Shown: one piece after another, positions 9,601 through 16,475 of the stretch
How positions within the stretch are numbered: position 1 is the stretch's first letter
How the letters are laid out: each line of letters begins with the position of its first letter
Source of the DNA: Arthrobacter endolithicus
Lineage (GTDB): Bacteria > Actinomycetota > Actinomycetes > Actinomycetales > Micrococcaceae
Direction of reading: 5' to 3'
Length of the DNA: 64,000 nt
Assembly (NCBI RefSeq): GCF_026627425.1
Contig: NZ_JAPNLH010000018.1
Coordinates: 1 to 64,000 of the forward strand
Position numbers and translations under genes: made by a program
The notes under the pieces: generated by a model
Database searches by the model: none
The model's input: the letters and a program-made list of their open reading frames with translations, nothing else
Told to the model about the DNA's origin: nothing

Positions 9601-10734
9601 ATGAAGATTATCGACGTCGAAGCGATCTGGCTGCGCGTTCCATCGTTCGGTGAACGATGCGAGTGGGGCGAGGACGCGTTCCTGGTGAAAGTGCACACCG
9701 ACACCGGCCTGATCGGAATGGGGGAATCCGACAGTGCCCCGGCCGTACTCAAAGCTTTAGTAGAGACACCCTCCTCCCATTCCACAAGTCGTGGGCTGCG
9801 TGAAGTCCTGCTGGGGGAAAACCCCCTGGACATTGACCGGCTGTGGCGGAAAATGTATGACGAATCCTCCTACATGGGTCGACGCGGGGCTGCCATACAT
9901 GCCATCAGCGCCATCGACATAGCCCTGTGGGACATCGCATCCCAGCACTACGGGGTGCCGATCCATACGCTTCTGGGCGGGAAGGTCCGTGACGAGATTG
10001 CCGCCTACGGCACGTTCATTCCCAAAGACAGACCCGGGGACAACGCCAAGCTCGTCGAAGGGCTCCTCCAGTCCGGGTTCACCAGCCTGAAGCTGGGCGG
10101 TGGCCTGTTCGGCGCCGACCCGGATCACGACCATGAAGTCATGCGTGTTGTCCGGGAAACTGCAGGAGACGACGTGGACTTCGCAATTGACTTGGTGTAC
10201 CAGTGGAAAAATTACCGCTACGCCAAAACCCAGTGCGACCGTATGGCCCAATTCGGACTGAACTGGATCGAGGAGCCCCTCCCCAGCGACGACCATCAGG
10301 GGTTGCGGCGTCTGGCGGAAACCTCGGGGACCCGGATATCCGGCGGCGAGGGACTCTCGACAGTGGCAGAATTTTCCGAATTCATCCGCGAGTCACGACC
10401 TGACATCATCCAGCCCGACATCACCCGTTGCGGGGGCATCAGCGAGATCCGAAAAATCCACGACGTCGCCGCGCGCTACAGCACCGAACTTGTCCCGCAC
10501 GGATTCAGCACCGGCATTCTCATGGCCGCCACAGTGCAGTTTCTGGCCAGCATCCCGGGTGGGGAGCTCATCGAGTTCTCCCAAAGCACCAGCCCGCTGT
10601 CCCAGGACCTGGTCACAAATCCCATCACCTTGGAAAACGGCAAGGTCATGGTGCGGGACACGCCCGGTCTGGGCATCGAACTGGATGAAGAACTCATTTC
10701 CAAGTATCGCGTCGAAATGACGTTAGGGGCCTGA
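9601..10734 (+). CDS. enolase-superfamily enzyme, mandelate racemase subgroup
   Basis: A 377-residue acid-sugar dehydratase or racemase-like enzyme. The capping domain is residues 1-125 and the barrel carries the expected residues: base Lys164 (SLKLG), metal ligands Asp197, Glu224 and Glu250, and an Asp273-His300 dyad (QPD and VPHG) with 27-residue spacing as in mandelate racemase. These place it in the MR subgroup, which abstracts an alpha-carboxylate proton. GGAGGAA lies 11 bases before the ATG. It follows the BCCT gene by 2 bases. No assigned sugar-acid dehydratase signature was recognised, so substrate is unknown. Confidence 0.88.
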   Translation: MKIIDVEAIWLRVPSFGERCEWGEDAFLVKVHTDTGLIGMGESDSAPAVLKALVETPSSHSTSRGLREVLLGENPLDIDRLWRKMYDESSYMGRRGAAIHAISAIDIALWDIASQHYGVPIHTLLGGKVRDEIAAYGTFIPKDRPGDNAKLVEGLLQSGFTSLKLGGGLFGADPDHDHEVMRVVRETAGDDVDFAIDLVYQWKNYRYAKTQCDRMAQFGLNWIEEPLPSDDHQGLRRLAETSGTRISGGEGLSTVAEFSEFIRESRPDIIQPDITRCGGISEIRKIHDVAARYSTELVPHGFSTGILMAATVQFLASIPGGELIEFSQSTSPLSQDLVTNPITLENGKVMVRDTPGLGIELDEELISKYRVEMTLGA

Positions 10735-10736
10735 CA

Positions 10737-11855
10737 GTGAAAAATCTTGCGATCGACTCTGTCGACGTATTCGTTCTGACAAACCCCGAGGCCAGGTATA
10801 GGACCTCGGCACACTATGACGAGCTCCAGATCACCAATACCGTGGTGAGAATCAATGCCGGCGATGCATTCGGGGTCGGCGGTGCCATCTCGTGGACCGA
10901 AGGCGGCGTAGACACGGCCCTGGGCAAGGCCATCGAACATGTTGGAAGCGCCCTGATCGGTCAGAACGCACTCAACCGGGAACGCCTCCACGGGCTGATG
11001 TCCAACAGGTGTGCCTCCATGCTGCCATTTTCCCTGGCGCCGCTGGACATCGCCTTATGGGACTTGGCCGGCAAAACGTTCGATGTGCCGCTGTACCAGC
11101 TACTGGGAGGTTACCGGGATGAAATCCCCGCCTATGCGAGCACCCCGTTCTTCGACACCATCGAGGAATACCTGGACATGGTCGCCCGGTATTTGGAGCA
11201 GGGCTACCGGGCGATCAAGTTCCACACCTGGTGCTACCCGGACAAGGACCTCGAACTGGTCAACGCCGTCGCGGAAAAATTCGGTGGACTCGATATTGCC
11301 TGGATGCTCGATGTTGAAGGGCGCTACAACCGGAAGGAAGCGCTGCGTGTCGGCCGGCGGCTGGAGGAGCTCGGGTACACCTGGTTCGAGGCGCCCCTGC
11401 CCGACAGCGATCTGGAAGGCTATCGCTGGCTGCGCAGCAAGCTGGACATTGAAATCATCCCGGCCGGCAACGAGCTCGTGACGCTGGATCTGGTACAGAC
11501 GGGCATCTCCATGGGGAGCTGGGACCACGCCCGCGTCGATGCAACCCTCGCCGGTGGCATCACCGGAACCCAACGCATCATGTCCGCCGCCCGGGCGCAT
11601 TCGATGAATGTCGAATTGCAGTCCTGGGGCTATACCCTCTCCCAAGCCGCCAACCTGCACCTCATGCTCGCGTTCCCCAATTGCCGGTACTTTGAACAGG
11701 CCATGCCCCTGGAACCGATGGAGTACGCCGCGCTTAACCCTATCCGCATAACTTCCAACGGACTTGTGAGGGCATCGAACAAGCCTGGATTGGGCATTGA
11801 CCTTGATTGGGAACTAATCGAAAAGCAGGCCCTGGTCAAATACACGCTCCGATAA
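10737..11855 (+). CDS. enolase-superfamily enzyme with divergent active site
   Basis: A 372-residue paralogue-like partner of the preceding gene. The capping domain is followed by a barrel with KFH (Lys161, His163), likely metal ligands Asp192, Glu218 (FEAP) and Glu246 (AGNE). At the position where MR enzymes have the His of the Asp-His dyad it has ELQSWGY, with no histidine, and no MLE-type lysine was obvious. The GTG start lies 2 bases after the upstream stop, with AGGGG close by. Last gene of the operon before a hairpin terminator. Probably acts on the same pathway; reaction unknown. Confidence 0.85.
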   Translation: MKNLAIDSVDVFVLTNPEARYRTSAHYDELQITNTVVRINAGDAFGVGGAISWTEGGVDTALGKAIEHVGSALIGQNALNRERLHGLMSNRCASMLPFSLAPLDIALWDLAGKTFDVPLYQLLGGYRDEIPAYASTPFFDTIEEYLDMVARYLEQGYRAIKFHTWCYPDKDLELVNAVAEKFGGLDIAWMLDVEGRYNRKEALRVGRRLEELGYTWFEAPLPDSDLEGYRWLRSKLDIEIIPAGNELVTLDLVQTGISMGSWDHARVDATLAGGITGTQRIMSAARAHSMNVELQSWGYTLSQAANLHLMLAFPNCRYFEQAMPLEPMEYAALNPIRITSNGLVRASNKPGLGIDLDWELIEKQALVKYTLR

Positions 11856-11870
11856 CTCCTAAACTATCCT

Positions 11871-11917
11871 GCTGAAAGCGGAGCGCTGCCACCGGTTGGT
11901 AGGGCTCCGTTTTCAGC
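11871..11917 (+). terminator. terminator of the GntR-BCCT-enolase operon
   Basis: GCTGAAAGCGGAGC pairs with GCTCCGTTTTCAGC (one mismatch or wobble in 14) around a 19-base loop, 16 bases after the last stop codon. Confidence 0.65.
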
Positions 11918-12169
11918 TTAACTGAGCAAATCCCGGCGGGTCCTCTCGCCGCCCCAGGAGGCGAACGAGCCCTCAGGGAAGATCGGGCTGCGGACCCGTC
12001 CAAGAGGCGAAGCCTGCCCGGCAAAGTGACGGGTCCAGGAAGGGCCAATCCATGGCAACGTGTCGCGGGCAGGGGGCTGGCTATGTCGACGTGCAAACTT
12101 AACAGGACTGCCAGCTAGCCTTGGGCCAGACGATAACGAAACAGTGACACCGTACCCACTGGAGGAGTT
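11918..12169. other. intergenic region, possible upstream part of a decayed gene
   Basis: About 250 bases without a credible gene. Frames here are open on both strands but lack ribosome binding sites and protein similarity. The region runs directly into the type ISP restriction-enzyme remnant and may be its further-decayed 5' part. Confidence 0.35.
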
Positions 12170-12406
12170 CACCAGGACGAGGCCTACGACTACCAAGTCA
12201 ATGTTAAGGTTGCCCTTCAGTGGATCATCGACCGCTATTAGGTCATGACCCACAAGGATTCCCAAATCACCAAGGGCCCCAACGACTACTGCCGTGAAAT
12301 CAGCAACCCCCGCTCCATCGTGGATCTGATCAAACGCGTTTTCACAGTGTCGTTGGAAACGATGAAGATCGTGGCACAGCTTCCGGCTCTGGATCTCGCT
12401 GAGTGA
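12170..12406 (+). pseudogene. C-terminal remnant of a type ISP restriction-modification / DEAD helicase protein
   Basis: Reading 12170-12406 gives 78 codons resembling the extreme C terminus of type ISP restriction-modification helicases: AYDYQVNVKVALQWIIDRY, then an in-frame TAG at about 12239, then VMTHKDSQITKGPNDY, SNPRSIVDLIKRVFTVS and LETMKIVAQLPAL before the TGA. In this family the tail reads Y-x-VNG-x-SAI-W, a short DPNDW-like segment and a V-S-ET-x-I-V helix. The remainder of the roughly 1500-residue parent is absent. The identification is from memory of the family. Confidence 0.7.
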
Positions 12407-12460
12407 TCGGCTGGGATCAATGCGAGGCCGACCAGGAGCATCGTTTAGGGGCAATCCGGT

Positions 12461-12836
12461 TCAGGTGGCCGCGTACGCCCGGCGCGTGAGCTCCTCGACC
12501 AGTGGCCAGTCGGCTGTGTTGCTGATCCTCAGCTCAAGATCCCCTGTCCCGAAGTGACCGATCTTGCTGACGTCCCGGCTAAATCCCTCTCTGAATTACA
12601 CGGACGCCGGGTCGAGCTTTAATACGAGAGCAGGTTTTTTGAGGCGGGTGAACTTCTACGCAGGCGAAATTCTTCAGCTGACGGAAGGTGAAGTAGAGGG
12701 ATCGCTCGTTCTTCACGACGTCATCACCGAGCGACAGCGCGAACGTCTCAAACTTCTCATAAAGGGCCGCTAACTCGTGATCTGCCTGGGCGAGTAATTC
12801 GGCGACTGTTTTGGACCGTGACGATTTCTTTTCGAG
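12461..12836 (-). pseudogene. frameshifted DUF5655-family protein
   Basis: On the minus strand one frame encodes RSKTVAELLAQADHELAALY to SLYFTFRQLKNFACVEVHPP and a second frame resumes with ALVLKLDPASV, a TAA stop, then REGFSRDVSKIGHFGTGDLE and LRISNTADWPLVEELTRRAY before the stop at 12461. Together they match the core and tail of DUF5655 domains. The frame change falls at a run of six A residues near 12640 and the TAA lies about 40 bases on. The N-terminal part is missing. Two lesions make this a pseudogene rather than a sequencing slip. Confidence 0.7.
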
Positions 12837-13136
12837 GACTCCCGGAGCCGGGGCTGAGAGGCCTATGGATGGAGGTATTCGTCGTAACGCGTGAAGTCGT
12901 TGGCAACGCAGATCAGCCGGGGGCGGACCCATCAAGACTCTCCGCTGTTGCGGTGGATGGGAAATCCTTCATCCATGCGCTGGAAAGTCATTGGGTCCTG
13001 CAGGAGGCTCCAGAAACCCCTCCGTTCAGGCGATTTTGTCCCTGACGGAGGAGTTTTCCATGCGTGAAAACAGGGAACGACACGCTTACGACACGCTTTC
13101 AGAAATCCGGCCGACACCCGTCGGCTCGCGGTCCGC
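12837..13136. other. degraded region with an isolated ribosome binding site
   Basis: No intact gene. A strong GGAGGAG precedes ATG 13060, which opens a 50-codon frame ending at 13212 that overlaps the helix-turn-helix remnant in another frame and matches nothing recognised. The region looks like accumulated debris of mobile or defence genes. Confidence 0.35.
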
Positions 13137-13268
13137 ATGGGGAAAGCCATGCAAGCAGGTAGAGAGACCTTGGGGCCGGCAACGGACCAAGGCAACATAC
13201 CGCAGCTCCTGACGACCGAGGAAGCGGCCTTCTGGCTGCAGATGGCTCCCAAGTCCCTCAGGATCTAG
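13137..13268 (+). pseudogene. truncated helix-turn-helix (excisionase-like) gene
   Basis: A 43-codon frame ending in QLLTTEEAAFWLQMAPKSL and a TAG. The end resembles the first helices of AlpA/excisionase or MerR-like DNA-binding domains (LLT-x-EEAA-x-x-L-x-x-S-x-KTL), which normally continue for 30-40 residues past this point. The recognition wing is missing, so the gene is truncated. Its stop overlaps the end of the convergent hypothetical gene at 13265. Confidence 0.45.
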
Positions 13269-13639
13269 TGGTCGTCGGGCCCGTAGATGAAGGCTTTAGC
13301 GTGATCGACGGCTTTTTTGAAGGCATCGTTGCGCAGGGTGATGTGATCGCTTTGCCGGGTTTCGAGGTAATCGGTGTTTCCAGGGCGTAGGAGCCAGATG
13401 TCACCGGCTGGTGGGAGGTAGAACACGGCGAAGGAGCGGTGGGTGTCGTCGTCATCGGCCCACACGGGGACGACGGCGAGCGCGCCGCCGGTGTCGGCGT
13501 TAATCCACTGCGCCCGGGGCATGGGTTGTTCGTGGAGTTCCGGGTCCAGGAACGGGGCGGTGCCTTTGCCCCAGCGTTGCTCGAAGCGTTCGTGGAATGC
13601 CGGCAATAGGGGTGAGTCGTAGCGACGCCATGCAGTCAT
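13265..13639 (-). CDS. hypothetical protein linked to the Hsp20 / J-like genes
   Basis: A 124-residue soluble acidic protein of no recognised family. It carries a tryptophan-rich pattern (TAWRRYDS, AQWINADTG, VVPVWADDDD, GDIWLLRPGN) that suggests a compact beta domain. The ATG follows the upstream J-like gene's stop codon immediately, and an AGGAGG inside the end of that gene serves as ribosome binding site, so the two are translationally coupled. Proximity to hsp20 and an HspR-like gene suggests a stress role; that is inference only. Confidence 0.65.
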   Translation of the reverse strand: MTAWRRYDSPLLPAFHERFEQRWGKGTAPFLDPELHEQPMPRAQWINADTGGALAVVPVWADDDDTHRSFAVFYLPPAGDIWLLRPGNTDYLETRQSDHITLRNDAFKKAVDHAKAFIYGPDDH

Positions 13640-13882
13640 CTAGATGCGCCTCCTGGCGGGTGGTTCCCACCGCAGCGGCCCGACGATAATCTTCGGCTGC
13701 CTAAACGGCGGCCCCGACATGAGTCCCGGAACTGCGGCCGAGGGGCCGGGAACGGGCGCCGCGCCTGTCGAATCTCTCAGGTGGTGGCGGCGCATCAGCG
13801 ATCTGTACGCCCGGCCGACATCATCGGCGGTGGCACCGGGGCCCAGGTGCAGAACGGCATAGTAATCCGGTGACGTCGTCAT
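13640..13882 (-). CDS. degenerate J-domain (DnaJ-like) protein
   Basis: An 80-residue protein starting MTTSPDYYAVLHLGPGATAD, the typical opening of a J domain, followed by DVGRAYRSLMRRHH, which matches helix II. The essential HPD tripeptide is not present: the sequence continues HHLRDSTGAAP and then a proline/glycine-rich tail. It therefore probably cannot stimulate DnaK ATPase in the ordinary way. AGGAAG lies about 11 bases before the ATG at 13882; the longer frame to 14014 has no family support and crosses a hairpin. Coupled to the following hypothetical gene. Confidence 0.7.
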   Translation of the reverse strand: MTTSPDYYAVLHLGPGATADDVGRAYRSLMRRHHLRDSTGAAPVPGPSAAVPGLMSGPPFRQPKIIVGPLRWEPPARRRI

Positions 13883-13962
13883 GAGATCTGACGCTTCCTG
13901 TCGACAGCTTGTGGCGCCGGGTGCCGGTGCCGGTGCATTGCGGTGGTGGTTGTGTTGGGGGT

Positions 13963-13999
13963 GGGATGGTCCCCGGCCGCTGGGGCCGGGAACCATCCC
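13963..13999 (-). terminator. hairpin after hsp20
   Basis: A 16-bp near-perfect stem (GGGATGGTCCCCGGCC / GGCCGGGAACCATCCC, one position a U-G wobble on the minus-strand RNA) with a 5-base loop lies between hsp20 and the J-like gene. There is no T tract. It may end most hsp20 transcripts or stabilise their 3' end. Confidence 0.55.
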
Positions 14000-14113
14000 T
14001 GGCGGCAGGGCCAAGAAACGTCTCTTCGTTACGCGTCCGGCGAGGTTGGGGCGCCGTGCAGGTACCGCCCTGTTCCCTTGTTAGACGGGTGCTGAGGGTG
14101 CCTTCTCTCGTGG

Positions 14114-14539
14114 TTAGGAGTTGATGGCCTGCCGGTCCCCTTCTTTGGTGGTGGTGATGGAGATCTTGCGGGGTTTGGCCCGTTCCGCCACCGGGATGCG
14201 CAATGTCAGCACGCCGGAGTCGTAACTGGCCTGGATGTTTTCAGTATCCAGGTTCTCGCCCAGGACCAGTTGGCGGCTGAACACACCCCGGGGCCTTTCA
14301 GCGGCGAGCATCTCCTTGTTCCCGTCAAGGCCCGGGCGTTCGGCCCTGACGGTGACCACGTTGCGTTCCACGTCCAGGTTGATCGAGTCCGGGCTGACAC
14401 CGGGCAGGTCAAACTCGACGTCAAAGGTGTCCCCTTCACGCCAGGCGTCCATCGGCATGGCCGCCGGCCGGGCCGCGGTCCCCAGTACCTGCTGGGCCAG
14501 TCTGTCAAGTTCACGGAACGGGTCTGTACGCATCAACAT
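14114..14539 (-). CDS. Hsp20 / alpha-crystallin small heat-shock protein
   Basis: ATP-independent holdase chaperone that binds unfolding proteins in the cytoplasm. 141 residues: a short N-terminal arm ([15 protein letters not shown]), an alpha-crystallin domain from about 32 with [15 protein letters not shown] and the closing [11 protein letters not shown] motif, and a C-terminal extension. Length and order are those of class A actinobacterial Hsp20. It is divergent from an HspR-like regulator with an inverted repeat in between, suggesting HspR-type repression at normal temperature. Confidence 0.93.
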   Translation of the reverse strand: MLMRTDPFRELDRLAQQVLGTAARPAAMPMDAWREGDTFDVEFDLPGVSPDSINLDVERNVVTVRAERPGLDGNKEMLAAERPRGVFSRQLVLGENLDTENIQASYDSGVLTLRIPVAERAKPRKISITTTKEGDRQAINS

Positions 14540-14589
14540 GGCTATTCACTCCTTGTCAGTGTCACTTGATGCCATCTTCACTTGCTTAC

Positions 14590-14617
14590 TGCCCATCAAT
14601 ACCTGTCATGATGGGCA
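14590..14617. promoter_or_regulatory. inverted repeat in the hsp20-hspR divergent promoter
   Basis: TGCCCATCA and TGATGGGCA form perfect 9-bp arms separated by 10 bases, 50 bases upstream of hsp20. It is not the classical HAIR element (CTTGAGT-N7-ACTCAAG). Two direct CACTTG copies lie next to it at about 14561 and 14579. It is a candidate site for the divergent MerR-type regulator. Confidence 0.45.
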
Positions 14618-14732
14618 TAGATTTTTTATAACACGGCTGCCACACTGGTGCAAGAGGATTTTTTTACAGACTAAAGATTCTGCAGGTCCGGGGAACTTTG
14701 CAGGACCAGGCACAGGAAGGGGGATACCCGTA

Positions 14733-15029
14733 ATGATCCGGGATCAGCGGGCGCGTGGGGTGTACGCTATCTCAGTTGCAGCTGAACTCGTCGGGACCGG
14801 TCAGCAAAACCTTCGGCTTTACGAACGCAAGGGTCTGGTGACCCCCGGGCGTACAGAGGGCGGTACGCGCCGGTACAGCGAGAACGATCTGGTGACCCTC
14901 CGCCGGATCGCGGAACTCCTCAACCAAGGACTTAACACCTCCGGTATCCGCCTGGTCCTGGCCCTGGAAACGGAAAACCAGACACTCAAGACCGAACTCT
15001 CACACCCCACGGACCGCCCAGATGGGTAA
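14733..15029 (+). CDS. hspR: HspR-like MerR-family regulator
   Basis: A 98-residue DNA-binding protein. Residues about 9-75 form a MerR winged helix: VYAISVAAELVGTGQQNLR, LYERKGLVTPGRTEGGTRRYS and a GLNTSGIRLVLALE helix correspond closely to HspR (VISVAAEL, LRQYDRLGLVSPSRT, GI-x-x-ILELE). The C-terminal tail is short. AGGAAGGGGG lies upstream of the ATG. HspR normally represses dnaK/clpB or hsp20 operons with DnaK as co-repressor; here the divergent hsp20 is the obvious target. Confidence 0.8.
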   Translation: MIRDQRARGVYAISVAAELVGTGQQNLRLYERKGLVTPGRTEGGTRRYSENDLVTLRRIAELLNQGLNTSGIRLVLALETENQTLKTELSHPTDRPDG

Positions 15030-15289
15030 CGCCACACGACAGCCAACCCAGAACCCGGTCACCACCGCTGGCGTTGCGGGAGTATCCGTGGAGGATAAGT
15101 GCGTGGAAGCATATTCAGTGGTTGGCTGCGCCGGGGGACTCGCCCATGGGAATGCCTCGCACCTTCAATCGGCTGAGCACCGTGAGGCAAACAAGCTCCC
15201 CGTCGGCATCAGATACCTCCATGCCGCCCAGCCTCGCCACAACGAAGGGTCCACAGCCCCGGCAGTTTTCATTAGAGGGGTACAACCCG
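15030..15289. other. intergenic region, no feature seen
   Basis: About 260 bases between the HspR-like gene and the convergent NTF2-like gene. Overlapping short frames on both strands have no ribosome binding site or recognisable similarity. Confidence 0.4.
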
Positions 15290-15670
15290 CTATGCACCGA
15301 TGTCTATGACGTAACTATTCACACCGATTAATTTCGCAGCCTTGCTCGCGCCAGCGAAGCGCAGTACATGACAGAAGCCCAGTTTCGTCCCGTCACTCAA
15401 CTCAAGGACACCGTCTACACTTGCGCCACGGCCGTGAGTCAGAAGCGATCCGAAGACCACCTCGCTGACCGACGGAAGCCCGGAGACCCAAGCTAGAGCC
15501 ACGGATTTTCCCATCAAGTTCCGCTCACCGACGAGAGCCCAGGAGACGTCACTGGCTAACAACGACGAAATAAAGTCGATATCCTTCATCGCCAGTGCCA
15601 TAACCAGATCACGCACAATCCGCTTCCGTGGCGCATTGCCGCAGTCCGGTTCCCCCCGAATTGCCACCAT
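15290..15670 (-). CDS. SnoaL/NTF2-like fold protein
   Basis: A 126-residue protein with the outline of an NTF2-like cone: helix RDLVMALAMKDIDFISSLL, strand SDVSWALVGER, and terminal strands with KLGFCHVLRFAG. Such folds include ketosteroid-isomerase-like enzymes and binding proteins; the catalytic residues cannot be assigned. ATG at 15670 is preferred over a TTG at 15685; neither has a clear ribosome binding site. Isolated on its strand among degraded DNA. Confidence 0.65.
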   Translation of the reverse strand: MVAIRGEPDCGNAPRKRIVRDLVMALAMKDIDFISSLLASDVSWALVGERNLMGKSVALAWVSGLPSVSEVVFGSLLTHGRGASVDGVLELSDGTKLGFCHVLRFAGASKAAKLIGVNSYVIDIGA

Positions 15671-15977
15671 GGACCGACTATACAATCTGATTCTGTAATT
15701 ATGGTTCGATCCTTGCCCTAAAGCTTCAGCGATAGAGGTTGGCCCAGTGGGACCTATTGTATCCAGGGCTGCCTGCTAAGCGTGGCTTGGCGTATCCATC
15801 GGCGCCGGCACGGGGGAGAACGGCGAACTGAAGGATCCTGAGCAGGTTGCGCATATCCCTTTGAGAGGCATCCAATTCGTGGACGTGGTTAAGGCCGTTC
15901 CTGTGATGTACAGATCGCAACCGCATGTCTGATGGACGCTCCCGCCAGAAGATGTCAATGCTCTTGCCATTGCGGGT
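15671..15977. other. intergenic region, possible gene debris
   Basis: About 300 bases with no assignable gene. A minus-strand frame 15726-15926 (66 codons) contains ASQRDMRNLLRILQFAVLP, which has protein-like composition but no recognised family or ribosome binding site. Confidence 0.3.
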
Positions 15978-16245
15978 TTGATGTGGTGGCTAATTCCTTT
16001 GGCCCCTCGTGCTTGGACTCACCGCCTCACGTTGGCGGAGTTCGCCGGCCGCCCGTTCATCATCGTCTACGTCGCTCTCGCACTCGCTTTTGTGGCTGCG
16101 CGGGAAGATCGTGGATGCAGCCCGGGAGCAGGCCGACAAGGTTCTGTCCGGCACAATGCCCGAGCACACAGCGATGGATATGTTCGTCGTTGCAGAGGGC
16201 AGCTTCTGGAAGAGGCTGTTCTCCCTCTTCGGCTGCCCGGCAGCT
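15978..16245 (+). pseudogene. frameshifted membrane permease fragment
   Basis: One frame reads a hydrophobic segment (RPFIIVYVALALAFV) and a second frame continues WLRGKIVDAAREQADKVL, GTMPEHTAMDMFVVAEGSF and WKRLFS. The block GH/EH-x-x-MDM followed by EGSFW-RL resembles, from memory, the linker of the YraQ/DUF318-type permease family. The frame change lies near 16090 and the rest of the protein is missing on both sides. Confidence 0.4.
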
Positions 16246-16475
16246 AGATCAAGACCATGGCGGGCTCCCTCGACGCCGCGACCGCCGCCTGTCCAGGCAG
16301 AAGAGGAATCTTTTCATAGGTTCAGCCTTACGCATCGGACCGGAGGTGCCGATAGAGCGTCTTGACCGGTGATGACGCGGGGACTCTTCTCATTGACGCC
16401 GCACACGCGATTTGGGATCCGCCACCAGCCGTACACGAGCCTGGCCCGCGATGTCCCTGATAAGAAAAAGTGGTT

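Noticed and set aside
11918-12454. 178-codon minus-strand open frame
   Set aside because: It is antisense to the type ISP remnant, which explains the sequence better, and has no recognisable domain.
15726-15926. 66-codon minus-strand frame with ASQRDMRNLLRILQF
   Set aside because: Protein-like but no ribosome binding site, no family and surrounded by debris; not enough to call a gene.
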